The notes under the pieces were generated by a model. It made no database searches and had not been told where the DNA came from. It worked only from the letters and a program-made list of their open reading frames with translations. Shown piece after piece: positions 34,381-47,728 of a DNA stretch of 64,000 nt. Origin of the DNA: Amia ocellicauda (taxonomy: Eukaryota > Chordata > Actinopteri > Amiiformes > Amiidae); contig NC_089856.1 in the NCBI RefSeq assembly GCF_036373705.1, positions 6,768,501 to 6,832,500 of the forward strand, in the 5' to 3' direction. A program made the translations under genes and the position numbers. Within the stretch, counting starts at the first letter, position 1; each line of letters opens with the position of its first letter.

Positions 34381-35050
34381 TTCTTCACAGATATTCAAGT
34401 GGCCTTTATATTCTATACACTATTCCCTAAATCAGCTCTCTCAAACCAGATCAGGTAGACCCTCTTTTTAAAACTGACACTATACTGTTTCCTTCTCCTT
34501 AATCCATGGTATTTAGCATTCTTAGCTGGGTTATACAACGGACCTGCAACAAAGCATATAAAGAGAATTATTTTAGAATAACAACTATAACTTACTAAGT
34601 GTGAATGTGTATTTGTCTAAATAAGTAGCATCAGAACAGTTCACTCATTTATCCAGGGGTGGGGCTTCCTGATGTTATGTAAACAGTACAGGAGGAGTGT
34701 TCTACTGAAAACATTCTGTTTTAATGTTTTGAAAGTTTTAGATGTGACTTCTATCACTGTAATATTTTTTGTTTGTTTTTCAAATACATTATTTGTATTG
34801 ATTTCTTAGCATATTATTACAGTCACATTATATAATTTAAGTCATTAAAGATTGTCCTTACACTATGCTTTTCTGTCAGTTGCCAGACAAACAATTTAAC
34901 TAAGCATGACACAGATTTCCATTAACTATATATAAATATACATCCTTGCTTAAAATAGTTCCTATATGAGTTGGTGTTGGATTATTTTCAATATCACTTT
35001 TTCCACAAAAACAATTTGCTACATGTTCATCCTCTGACTAAATTACACAC
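34381..35050. other. TRIM 5' flank
   Basis: Sequence upstream of the TRIM start on the minus strand. A 5' UTR and promoter should lie here. No convincing TATA box or core element was identified. Confidence 0.35.
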
Positions 35051-35053
35051 ACA

Positions 35054-35108
<55 letters not shown>

Positions 35109-35345
35109 TTTATTTCTTGGCAGACACCCTTATCCAAGGCGACATAAGTGCAAAACAAAGTCCAAAATACAGTTAAGTAAAAGGCATCAATCATTACAAA
35201 TTCTAATTAACTAAAACATAGCAATTCAAAATATAATATATTTTACAATTTACAATTTACAATTTACACAGGCAAGTACAGTAAGTGAGGTCCTGCATCC
35301 TGGGCGGTAAAAGCTAAGTGCTATCAAGATGTAGGGTCACAGTTA
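35054..35345 (-). mobile_element. LINE/SINE 3' tail, minus orientation, with (AAT)n end
   Basis: On the minus strand: 'gatgcaggacctcac', three tandem 'tgtaaat' words, 'ttgcacttatgtcgcc', 'ttggataagggtgtctgcc', 'aagaaat' and then an (AAT)n tract (35054-35107). Same tail family as 23.54 kb (plus) and 640-803. No coding part. Confidence 0.65.
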
Positions 35346-36117
35346 AAACAACAAAAGCATTGTATGATACAACAAAAACCTCCCATTCAATCATACTACC
35401 CACACCAATAAAAAGGCTTAAGTAATCTTGTTGCCAAAATACAAATACCCAAAATATCACATAGTTTATGCTTCATTGGAATTGAAAGCTGAAAACAAAC
35501 TCCGAGCCAAAATAAGATGTTGCATATAAAGGTGTTTGTGAAAAGAGGTCAAAATCTAGAGCAAATGTCAATTTACAAACTACAGTGTGAAAAGGTCAAT
35601 ATCTGATGAAAGTAATTAACAATGTGGGTGGGGGATATCTGTCCTTCGTACTTAATAACAGATTGTAAACAGTAATTTCTTCCTAAATTTTATGACCAAG
35701 ATAATGTAGTTCACATACACTTAATGATTAAGTCACATACAGCGGCTATAGAAAGTCACCCCTCTTAGAACACTGTTGTAGTGTAATCATACATTTCATT
35801 TACTATAGTTGCTGTATATTTATCTTGCACTGTATTTTGATGTAATTAATAAATAATTAAGTTACTTTGACAGGCATCATCCAAATAAATACTGTTATTA
35901 ATATAATATTTGAAACAATACATATCTTGAGTGAAGCCTAATCTTTAAAGTTCATTGTGATGTAATCTGCAGGCATCATAGATCCACTCCTGTGCTCTGC
36001 CACTGAGAGGACATCAGAAGTCACGACATCTGAGTTCTTTGAATTTTAAACTACCAGCCAAATATGCTGCCTCTTGTACTAGGCATTTTGTATTAGGATT
36101 GTAACCTGACACATAAG

Positions 36118-36381
36118 ATGCAGACAGTGATGAGGACTTTATTGGCAGCTTTTGGCCTTCTTTTATTGAGTGGACATGTGGATTACGAATACAGGCTGCC
36201 AGTCTCTGTGGAGAACCCCTTGTCGATCAGTGAGGCTGAACTCAATGTACGAAATGAAGGAGAGCAGCGGTGGCTTGGGAGAGGGATGTTGGCGGCAACA
36301 GCCTTGAGCTTGCCCGTTGAGTCTACAGCCAACTGGGGCGAGTTTTTCATCACAGTGTCCATACCCAGCAATAAAGTTAAG
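36118..36381 (+). CDS. Putative first coding exon of an unrecognised secreted or membrane protein
   Basis: An open frame starts at ATG 36118, with a second in-frame ATG four codons on. It encodes MRTLLAAFGLLLLSGHV, a good signal peptide or N-terminal hydrophobic segment. It then gives a mixed polar sequence (VDYEYRLPVSVENPLSISEAELNVR...) and reaches a consensus donor AAG|GTAGGC at 36381/36382. The 88 codons end in phase 0. I do not recognise the family, and no following exon was identified between here and gipc1. It could be a real gene whose other exons I missed, a pseudogene exon or chance; composition is more gene-like than its flanks. Confidence 0.35.
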
Positions 36382-37068
36382 GTAGGCTTTCTGATCCTTA
36401 AGAAGTTTGTTGCTTTTCTCCATCTTTTGTATCACACACTAATCTCGATACAGGTGTTTCACACAGAAAAAGGTTATTCAGTTTTTAACTTTGAATAATA
36501 CAGATGTTCTTTACTTCCATCATCAATTGAATTTAAAACATTTAGTATATGAGAAATTCCAATTAAAGTAAAGGAAATTCACCCTAAAATCATAAGCAAA
36601 ACAAAATCAAGCAAAAGTATGGGATTGTAAGTGCAAGATCACCTGTTTTTTCTTCCTCAGCACGTCTCCAAAGACCAAAACCCTTTTCTGTCCCAGCTGT
36701 CCATGTGAAAGACAGCAACACTGAACTGCTGGACAGAGCAGTAACAGGAGATGGAGCAGAATTCATTGTAAAATCTAAAAAGATTATCATCACTGTACAT
36801 CAGTAATTTATCAAATCATTATCGTTTAATAAAATAACAAATAATGTGTTTCCTTTTGACTTCACTAAATACTAAACTCAATATATATATATATTTTTTT
36901 ACTAGAAAAGATTCCTTGTAAACTCCTAAACCTCCTTTTAAAACATGTATCCACCACTGACATAGACATTAGACACTTTAACACAGAGGTACACAAAAGC
37001 ATCATTGTGTTTGTTTGACACAAATTACCCAAATATGTATTGAAAGTGAATGGATTTTATTTAAACAG

Positions 37069-37113
<45 letters not shown>

Positions 37114-40100
37114 CAATACACGAAGGAATAAATAAAACATGCTATTTCCCATTGGGTGCATGGATACAAAAACATCTGCAAATCAAATGAATGTGTGTAT
37201 TTCGTGTTATATTGATCATTAGAACATGCATGGGTGTTATAACTAGAGTGCTGTGTTTTATGAAACCTTGTTAAGGCTGCACTTCATTTGTAAGGTGGCC
37301 TTGTAGTCTGCTTATATGAAACAATCATTGATTCATAATCTTCCTTTAATCATCTAAATAGAACACCAAGTGCCCCACTGGCTTATGCATGGCTCAGGTG
37401 GCAACTTTATGGATGACTTCATATTGGATTACTTTTAAATGGATGCAAGCAGCTTGTGTGCTTTCAGAAAATGATTTGTGCAGATGTTACTGGCAAGATT
37501 TATTATACGGGCATTACATGTCAAATGTTCTGAATTTGGCAAAAAAAATTATGTAATTGTATTCCTTGATCACTGAACTGACATTAGCAGAGAAATTAAC
37601 TTAAAATGCATTTGAATATTTCACAATGCCCTGTGCAACCGTTGAGTAATTCACAGTGCAGATGTACTGTATTCGATACTCATTGGAGAGCAAATAAAAT
37701 GTGCAAAACATACTGATCTCTTCCATATGTAGAAACTTCAGTAACTACAAGTACACTGTCAGACATCCTGCAAGTCGTACAACTTTTGTCTTGTAATATC
37801 TACCGCAAATTGCTGATTTCCACCTTTTCAGTTGACTTGCTGTAAAAAAACAATCTCACATTTATCACTTTTTTCCAGGGGAATATCAGGACAAACAAAA
37901 ACACAAACAACATCTTGGCATATGTTTTTACTGGAGGAGGTTTTCTAATAGCAGTCAATGAAAGCCCTTTATTTCTGGTAATGTTGGTCATTTCTTGACT
38001 TTCGAGTGAGGTCTAAAAGTATATTAGGCCTACAAGTTGTGTAAAATAAATTATACACATCAGTGCATGGAATCACATGTGCATATGCATATTGTTGAGT
38101 GCATTAGCTGAATGAAATGCATTGCTTAGTTTTGACTATGGGCCTAGCGATGTTTCTTTTAATGCATCAATTTATTAATGTACCATTTATACTAATCTTA
38201 ATTCAATTTTATTTTTTGAATTAGTCAAGGAGCAATTTGTTGATTTCTATTTCTATTCCTATAACCAGGGAGGCCACAGGGACATCTAGGACATAGCAGT
38301 TGAACTATAATTGGGGGGCAAAAAAAAAAAAAAAAAATGCAGGGACCTATTTTTAACTGGGATATGGTACAGCGAAAATATAAGTAATTTCAAGAACACT
38401 TGTGACCTTTTAAAGCTGTTTTATGGTGAAATTTAATGGAGGTATTACAACTGTTCACTATTTGTTCTATATAACATAACACTGACATAAAATACATTTT
38501 GATAGTACTAATCCATACTCCCTTTCCCTCTATAGTTCTGGTCAATATCTTCAGGTCCATTCCTTACACTACAGCAGCACCTAGCATAGCTTTCAAATTG
38601 TAGTGAGGAAATACAATTGACCTCAAATATACCAGTTGTTTAAGATCAGGAAAAGGGATTCATTTTAATATGAATACTTCAAATGCCTACTGCATACAAA
38701 AATACACATTGCAACAATTTTTTTTTAAAACAATAACAGTAGTACTTATTCAAAGAATGAAAAATAAATGAAATGCTGGATCATGAAATCCAAATTCTGC
38801 CACACCTCTTTAACTTCATCTGGAGTTAAAATAACAAGTATAAAAGTGTAAATTTGACACAAGAAAATGTGATGTGAAGAATATAGGATTTCAAGTAAAC
38901 CACATTTCAAAGATTAGATTTTAAACCCAACAACAATACTCAGAAAGGAAACAGTTAAAAATTCAGTCTTCAGCATTTAGACAGCATGTGCTTTTCAATT
39001 CCTTAAATTACTCTTGTATGAATGTATACTGTATTAGAATATAACTGTTGCAGAATGCTCTTTAAAAATAACAATTTAAAAACATTCAACAGTATACAAG
39101 TACATTACTCTCCTAGACCCTACTTTCGTTAATGTTATTAAAAAACATTTTCCAATACCAATCCTTTGCAAGTACTCTGGCTACATGCTTTAGTGTATGC
39201 CACCATCACTTTCACAATTACTGATCGGGTTGCAGAATGTTGCTGGTCTCCTTTTAAACGTGTTTTTCTAGCCCATAAAAAGGTTAGATTTCTCCAACAG
39301 AATGGAGGCAACAACCATATTGTATCTATACTACCCATCAAACGAAGACTAGATTTATTTTCATGAGTACATTACTTTCAGCAAAAATTGATTGTGTCAT
39401 TTTATCCTGTTTGTTGAGGAATGCAATTCTAAGTTTCCATATAATGATCGAGATCGAGAATTTATTGACTATTGAAATTGTAGCATTTCAATCAAATTCA
39501 TGTTCCTAAATCGGATTTAGCCTATTTGGTTTAGACACAAGTTCCTTTTAACATCAATCCAAAGACGTTGATTATTGAAACTGTGGAAAATAATGAAAAA
39601 GTAGTCTCTCCCCCTGCATGTATGTGCCCATTATTGAGTTTTTTCTACTCTAAAATAGAGAGTACTGTTAGTGTCCTTTACTGTTAACCTAGAGGGAAAG
39701 CAGGTCCAATAGCAGCAGCAATTATAATTTGGCACTCATGCATACATCACGATTGTCAATTTCAACCACAGAGAGCCTAAAATCAACCCAGATCTTTACA
39801 ATTGCTTTTTGACTTAAGAAAGAAGAAAAATCTACCAATCATAAAAAAAACAATACCAGCCTGCAGCTTCTACATAACATGATCTCAATACAGGTATTTA
39901 CAGATGTTTATTGGGTAGCAATTCAAGTGTTAGTTTATTCCCAGTTCTCACAAAATGCAGGAATGATGTGCAAGTGTTAAATTAACTTTTTTTCTTTTCT
40001 TTACAATTTTACACATTACACAAGGATTGATATGGTAAAACTACTTAAACCAAAACCAATTACTACAAATGTGAAGGATAACTAGACAAGTCAAAATAAC

Positions 40101-42142
40101 TAACAATATTTAAGTTTTTTCTCCCTGATTAGGCCTTTTATGCATTTTTTACACTTTAATGCATTTCCTTCAGTATTACCATTTTATAAATTTATTACAA
40201 CTAAAAAGATGAGTCTAGTATTGTAGGAAAAAATCTGAAACCATTTTCAACCCCTTCATCCACTTCCATTATCATGATAATCCAGTGCTCAAAAATAAAG
40301 GATAAACTCCACTTCCCAGTCATGTCTGAAGGTATGAAAGCTATGAAAGCATAAGAAAGCATAAGCAAAAAAAAAAAAATAGAATGACACATGGAAACAA
40401 CCATAAACAAGGGTTTGAAAATGCTACAGACATGACAATCCATATGAAAACACTTTTCTTTCTGCTGAAGGACATACACAAGTCTGCAAGTGTAATTTTG
40501 TTAAATTTACTGGTGGTCAATTCTGGTACTGCAGGTTTGCCTTAGATATTAAAGGCTAAAATATGGTGAAGCCATTAGTTTAATGAATAAGCTGAGCACA
40601 CACAAGGCATTAAAATCAATATTAGAACATAGGACGCTTACTGAGCAGAGGTAATTAATATTGTGAAGTTCGGGATGTTGAAATTCTCATAAAAATACCA
40701 CTTAGGGAGCACTGTGAAGACAAAAGTGGGGATGGACTTTGTTCTTTGTTCTCAAGGCACTTGACTGACCAGCCAATCAGGTACCATTTCAATCATCTGC
40801 ATGACCCACCAACTCCCTTTCTTCCCAAGCCTTCAAAAACAATCGACCTCATAAAGAGAACTGGACACTCTTTTGAACTACAGATCTCATTATCCATCAG
40901 TGGTTTAATTAAAGATCTCCAAGGCAAGTGCCACAAGGTTTATGGTTTAATGGGAGCAATTTATCCCTCCTTCTGAGGTTTGAAGCAGACTATTTAGAGA
41001 GGCTTTGAAAACCTGTTGGACTTGAGGAACTTCACAGCTTCGATGGAGAACAGAAACAGGACCAAAGGCATAGATTTACCACTACCTTTACACATTTGGT
41101 CCATGATATTTATACACCTGCACAAACTGTAAACTGAAACGAAGAAAAACAAAAATCCCTAGCAGGGATAAAAAGTGTCAGTTCATTCAGAAGACAGAAC
41201 AGAATATATTAATAGATAATTATGCATGCAAGATGGACATTTCAGCACTGTAATGCAGTTTAAGTCAGTGGTTCAAAGAAACGGCACCAACACAACATGT
41301 AAAATTAAGCTGTACTCTAAGCAAAATGTCACTGTGCTCTTAAGTGTAACAGTCACTAAGGTTTGTACATAATATACCAAACACAATAATAATTTAAATT
41401 ACTTTAGAGGTTTTTCTTTTTTTTAAATGATTAACTAAATTTCTGAAATTGTAATGTTTCTTTAGTTTTTCAAAATCCTAACATTTGAGAATTTAAAAAC
41501 AAAAATACAAAAATATTTTGGACGTAATCTCTTTCAAAAAAGAGTCTGACTTAAAATGTCGGAGACCAAGTAAAAGCTTAAGATAAAATGACACCTTGTT
41601 AATTTGAGTAGGCCCTCACATTGTGATGTGGGGATTTAAGTCTTCATACGAAATCTGAATTATTTAATTCGGGTTTTGGTAATTTTTTCAGCAAAACTAT
41701 AAAGTTTCATACAAACCTCTCCCCAAGTAAAAAAATATATAATAAAGCAGCTGTTTTGTAAGTAAGGACTAGACTTATGAGGTAATGGTTATATTCACTT
41801 TGTTATATGATTAAAAATGTTTTACTGTTATTGCCTGTAAGAACAGTATTGTTTGCGTTTTGTTTACACAGTGTTTTACTCCTTATTTCGAAAATAAAAT
41901 GAAACTCGCTATGTATTAATAGTACATCTTTTAGAACACCATTACCTTTTAACAGAAATGCTACAAAAGGATATCAAATACTTTGCAATGTTTTGTTTTG
42001 TAAATCTTATTTTCAGACAATTATTAGACTTATTCAGTTTCAGATTAACATCCTTAACCAATATTGAAACTAGAAAAACTAAATGGATTGGGGGAAGAAA
42101 AATAAAAAAATCTTACATTATTTTCTACTGACAGTGTCCATT

Positions 42143-42211
<69 letters not shown>

Positions 42212-42470
42212 AAAAAAAAATCAATGGTCTGGGACAGTTTTTTTAAACTTGTAGTGTATATTAGAGGCAAATTGTAATTAAGAAAATATATTTAAATCTT
42301 GAGCAAACTCACTGACCATTAATTAATGTAAGCTTCAGAATCACGACTTGGACAATAAAGGACAATAAAATGAAGCTTTTAGTACATAACTTCCACCCCC
42401 TTCAGCTCTGCATCACTACTGAAAAACTTGTAGTAGTCTGTTATATTGACATGGCCTTTTACTGAGCAGT
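36382..42470. other. Long anonymous interval
   Basis: No exon could be recognised. It contains a (TA)n run at 37072-37112, a poly-A at 38322-38336, a poly-A at 40367-40379 and a (TA)n run at 42149-42207. A possible small exon-like ORF on the minus strand lies at about 36655-36785, with an acceptor-like and a donor-like border, but no domain is visible. Confidence 0.35.
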
Positions 42471-42688
42471 ATTTTATTTAATATATATAGAAGCACAAAG
42501 GTAATTGGGGGCAGGACTAAAGTACTACATATGTGGTAGTTCTGCCCCTGATTACCTTTATTCTCTCAAAAAAACGGGGGCAACCTCTTGGAAAGAAAAA
42601 AAGAAGAAAAAAAAATGTACAATGGAATTTGGTGTTAGAAATACAAGAAAAATGTCTTCTGTTTTGGAGTTCACACCCTTGTCCTTGG
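42471..42688 (-). other. gipc1: Putative gipc1 3' UTR end with poly(A) signal
   Basis: Directly downstream of the gipc1 stop on the minus strand. AATAAA in transcript sense occurs at about 42471-42477 (plus strand 'ttttattt'). This would give a UTR of about 200-230 nt containing the hairpin at 42497-42559. Other signals further on are possible. Confidence 0.4.
42497..42559 (+). other. Strong 63-nt hairpin, pre-miRNA-like or short palindromic element
   Basis: A 23-bp stem without bulges surrounds a 17-nt loop. AAAGGTAATTGGGGGCAGGA pairs with the complementary right arm ending TTCTGCCCCTGATTACCTTT, all Watson-Crick except three G-U wobbles when read on the plus strand. On the minus strand those wobbles become A-C mismatches, so the plus-strand RNA is the more stable. 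Candidate microRNA precursor or small MITE; no homologue recalled. Confidence 0.55.
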
Positions 42689-45600
42689 CTACACTCGCCC
42701 CACTTTGGCATCCCCAATGGCTCCCCACACATCGAACACAAACTCATCAGGGAAGGCAAAATCACCCAGGGTCTCATCCAGGGCCTCTGCAAACTCATCT
42801 GGGTTTTTTTTGTCTTTCCCTAGCTCCACCATGGTCGCTGCTGCAGAGAAGAAAAATCATTTCAAATTAGACATGCTCTTGACTCATTTAGATTGATCTG
42901 CTTATATGCAGTAGATTCTACTTTTTTTTTGTTTTATGAATTGTATTGTACGATTGTAGTGTATTTTCTACTTTGTTACATTTGTTGATTTTAGTTTAAA
43001 ATGTTGTAACACCCAATATGTCCTACTGATAACATTGTATACTACTGAGCACTTGGCCATGCAAAAGAGACCTGCATTGTATGGAAATAAAGCATAAAGC
43101 ACCCAACAACAATTGCGGTTTCCAATGCAAAATATGGCACAAGTTCCCTCTGTCTAACATAACCCAGACAGCACTGGTACAATTGGGCAAATCCTAAAAA
43201 ATCCCAAGCACATTTATAAACAATAAGTAGGATTGAATATCCTTTTTCCATTTTCATCCCTAGGGTGTACTTAAAAACAGAAGAAAAAAAATCTTCTTTC
43301 TATGCGATTTAAATAAATACTTCTTTCAGTCATAAAAAAAACTGAAGGCAAGAAATAAGACTAAATGTACCACATTCTACATTAATAAAATAGCCTGCAT
43401 TTATCGAGTTTTAAAGAGAGCCTAGATTCACATTATAAATACGGAACAAGGCAACTAGATTACTATTCAAACTGAACATCCATTATTTTACGTTTCATTA
43501 CAGAAGCCTTCAGCCATTTAGCTTTTTAAAGTTCTGCAAGTGAAAATAGTGCCTTTGTGATCTTTAATTTATAGAAGAGAGCAATGTAAAAATGTTACAT
43601 TGCTGTTATTCTAGACTACATGCTCACCTAGCTCACAATCCCGAATTCCCATGTAGCTTTCCAGAAGGTCATCCACCTTCTCAATGGCTTTCTCTTCAAA
43701 TGCAGATGGCTGGAATTAAAAATAAATTAAAATCAGAATGTGTCCCAATTCTTCAAACATTCACACACTCAGGAGTCAAGCTCACCAGCTCCTCTACAGT
43801 AGCTGGACCCTTGGATCGGAGGCGAAGTGTCCCCCGTCCTGTGCCCAGCTGTGATGCAGAACCAGACCTTGCACCTCCTGAGCGCTGGCTGATCATATCT
43901 GAAACACAAAAACACCCAGGTTGAGAATTTCAATTAATTCCAATTTTATAGTACCATTTAACAGTGACCACCACATTAAGCCTGTGGTCTTGGAAAGGTA
44001 TTGTATATTAAAGTAATTTAGCACTAAAAATACAAAATTTAATAGGCATTTCTTCCATGACAAACATGGATAGAAATACCTGCCCAAATACAAAGACACT
44101 AGAGCTTCTGATACAGTCAGGAAAAAAAGATCATACAAATATTGTGAATTACATGCCTCTCACTACATCTAGGATACTTTATTTATCAATGTTATTATCA
44201 TTATACAAACTGTATAACTGGTAACTGGTTTTGTCTTCAGTTTAAATTGAAAAGGTAGAGGGTAAAATATTGTTTACTAAAGATTCTAAATAATTATGAA
44301 GCTTCTTCCAACTATAACACTCTGTAAATCTAGCTGCAATTAGGATGAGACGATTTATGATACAATTTATAGTGTCAGCAGGAAGTGGAGTTCATTCAGG
44401 GAGACTTTTTATTTTACGTCTCAGGATAACAATTTGTGGCAGGCAGTGGAAAATATAGATTTTTAATCATGGTAGAAACATCAAATTAAAAAAAAAAGTA
44501 TTAATACAATCAACCTTCTAAAGAGCAGTGACAAAAACAAGTGTAAAATCCATAGTTTATCTGTACAAAAACTTACCAAATGCTTTCATGGGCTCCACAA
44601 GCTTCAGACTGAAGTCTCGTCCTTTAGGCAACTCCTTGAGCATTTTAGCCACTTCATAGTGCCGACAACCAATCAAGCCCTGGCCATTAATGGATTCGAT
44701 CATGTCCCCTACATTGATAACTTGAATCCTGTCAATGATGCTCCCTTCTCTTATTCTCTGAAATACAAACAGCCAGCTTGATTATATTAAACATAGGTTT
44801 ATTATAGAATAACTTTTTCTGGGATGTTATAATAGTCACATCTTCATTTTGCTTTATCCACTCGATAAAGCAGACAGTGTTAGTTCTTGGACTAGGGCTT
44901 CCTAACTTTTCCTAAACCTGAGCCTATCTAAAATCTAGTACAGTTTTCAGACCTCAAAATGCTGCACAAACAAGCTCAACATTTGTCTGCATCAACATTA
45001 GTTCTGCATTATAATGTTTGTTTATGCTTTCCATTTCAAAATGTAAAAGCATTTCAGATTCACTTGATCAAAACAAATGTCAATAAATAAATACTGCTTA
45101 AATACCATGAGTGACCTAATTTTCCCCGCTTTTAGAAAGACATTCTATGTATGTGTAAACACAATGGCAGTGGCATACTTAAAATAGATTTTCCTCCATT
45201 CATTATTTTGCAACCATTATGGAACTACTTTGCTGCAATACTGTTGAGAACATTGAATTTAAAAAAGGACAGGATATGTAATTATTGCTATAGGACCAAA
45301 CTCTGCATCTTATCCTTCTCTTGAACACCAGTGGTAGTCACTCATGCAAGATGCAGAGGAAGAAAGCAGTAGGATTTGACCAAGCACCACACCTTGATGA
45401 AGGCATATCCAGCTCCATTGTCAGTGATAGTGAGACCCAGGGCATCTTCACTCTTGAAAACATCCACCTCCTTGCGTTGACCCTTAATGTGGGCAAATAT
45501 GAAGTCCTCCAAGCCAATCTGACCACCAAGTAGCTTCTCCATGTCCACTTTGTGGGTGTTGAGGGTACAAAACATTACCTGCAAGAGACACAAGAAACAC

Positions 45601-47728
45601 AGTCAGACAATCTATCATCTACTGCCGTGCTCTGCAACCCTGGTCTTGGAGAGCACCAACCCAATTATATAGAGCACTTTTTAAAGACTGGGAAAATGTG
45701 AAATATTGATAATTTATAAAGAGAACTCTGACCCTTGAGGGCTGATGTGTATTATGCCTTTGTTCTAAACTTCGTAAATGTACCAAAACACAGTGTTTAA
45801 CCAATTTGTTTTTAAAGGAATTAAGGGAGATCTACAAAATCAGTGCTGAATAAAAGCCTCCCCACAATTCCTCACTGAACTTCTGCCTTGGGCCATCCTT
45901 ATACCATAAAGTATAAAGTTATAAATGGCTTCACAATAAATAAAAAATAATAATCTACAAATTATAGTTTTTATTTTAAGTGTTTAGTTGTTTGACATTT
46001 GCCTTTTCCATCTTAACATTCTGATAGGTTCATCACTTTAAAAGGTCAAATTTCAAGATGTCAGATTAATGAAGGATCACAGGGAGTGTGCTGGGTATTC
46101 CTAGGTACTTCCTTTCAGAGCAACAGGAGTTTGTTTACCAAGGGTTTCAAGCTGACTAAGATCACGATGAGAGAGCCAACCGGTACTGAATGGAAGCTTA
46201 TGTTTTGTAAAATAAATATATTTGACATACAGCTTAAGTTTAAAACTTGTTATTCTTATTGTTGGACTCTTGACAATTACAGGCACATAACTATAACAGT
46301 TATAGCAACAGGTGGTTTATTTAGAACACTATCAACCCCTACTATTTGCATCATTTCATGTTAGTCATTTATCTTTTGTAAAACTGCACTTAACTGTCAT
46401 TTTAAAAGTTATAACTGCTTTAGGTGGTACAAAGCTACTTTAAATAAATGCCCAGTATGCAATATTCGTCTATGCACTGCAAACCGCCAGCAGTCAAGAC
46501 AACAAACTTGAGCTGAGCATGAGCTAAGAATGTGGACTTAATTGTTTAATTAAGACCAAATACAGCCTTAGAGTTAAACTACAGGTGCCTAAGGTACAAT
46601 GGTTCATTTTAAGTTCCAGAAGCTCCTGAATGGCCAGCCCTAATAGCTTTCCGATGTATTCTACTATTCTTACTGGTGTACAACAAGTCCATGAAGGAAA
46701 TGTATCATAGATGTATGTTACATACATCACAGTCTGTGTGCAATTCAAATTAAAGTAAAATGAGAATGCATTAAAAAACTCAACAAGCTGGGGTCAACTG
46801 TTTCCACAGATAATTGCTTTTTCCTTCCTCAATTATTCATAGCTGTGCTTATTCCAGATACAGCTTAGAGCCTTTATTAGCTTTTATGTCCTCCCCTAAC
46901 TATAAAAGCAAATGTTCAATGTAAGGGGTTTGCTCAAATATTTTCCAATTCAAGACACTGCCTAACCACAAGCTAAAAATCGTGTAGTGATGTAGGTAGT
47001 CCTCACTGAGCCTGCAAGATGTGTTTGAAACCAATGGTTCTAAGAGTCCAAGGGTCCTAAATAGTCTACAAATAACAACCACAAATATACAGATTTGTAT
47101 TCATATTATAATAATTAAGGTGACTGAAAGCTATAATTTCTCAAGATTACAAACTTAATAACTTAAGAAATTTCCTCCAAGTCAATACTAACAAAGTTAA
47201 TTTTAGTCGGACAAAATCCGTGAATTTAACTGGTTTAACTCATTAATAGAAAAAGAAAGCCCTTGAACAAAAACACACTTGATTCCATGTAACAAAATAG
47301 ACTATGTTGAGGTAAGTAATTCAAGTCAAAATTGACAACACCTACCAGATCAAGTTTTCCAGTTTTCAACAAACAATGCTATAGTGTTTTCTGTAGTTAC
47401 ACACTTCAGAGAGCAAGTTGACCCAAGTTCAGGCACTACTCACCTCTGCTGCTGCGATCCCAAAGGCTTCTCCAATTTTGCTGTAGAGTTCCCGGACATT
47501 GCTGAAGCCTTCTATCCTCCCAGTGGGGCTGCCATGAGCCAGCTGGGTGTGGAAGACGAGCCTGGGCCGCAGGCCAGGGGGAGGTGGTGGCAATCCGGGC
47601 TGGAGGCCCAGTGTGCCCTCTGCACTGCCCTCCAGGCCTGGCACGTTCATACCCGCCCTGATGGGCTCAGCCTCTTCATTTTCCACCAGCGGAGAGGCCT
47701 TCTTCCTCCGCCCAAGTCCGAGAGGCAT
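42689..47728 (-). CDS. gipc1: GIPC1, PDZ-domain adaptor, complete coding sequence
   Basis: Six coding exons: 47444-47728, 45393-45578, 44577-44757, 43786-43898, 43628-43709 and 42689-42840. All have GT/AG borders. Lengths 285, 186, 181, 113, 82 and 152 bp sum to 333 codons (332 aa), against 333 aa in mammals. The N terminus [22 protein letters not shown] and a Pro/Gly-rich stretch precede the GH1 region ([20 protein letters not shown]). The PDZ domain spans [16 protein letters not shown] to [17 protein letters not shown]. The GH2 region ([21 protein letters not shown]) follows and the protein ends [18 protein letters not shown]1 links receptor tails bound by PDZ to myosin VI bound by GH2 during endocytic trafficking. 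An in-frame ATG at 47806 could add 26 residues if the exon is longer. dnajb1 follows upstream in the same orientation, as in mammals. Confidence 0.96.

Noticed and set aside
34381..34398. Six-residue N-terminal extension of the TRIM protein
   Set aside because: The upstream codon is TTG, not ATG; the first ATG is at 34378-34380, giving MSTQSCLL.
35730..35800. 'ggctatagaaagtcacc' phrase as a transposon end
   Set aside because: Resembles a common fish repeat phrase, but no matching inverted end was found nearby.
43042..43257. 71-codon hydrophobic minus-strand ORF in a gipc1 intron
   Set aside because: Lies wholly between two confirmed gipc1 exons, with no donor, acceptor or known domain.
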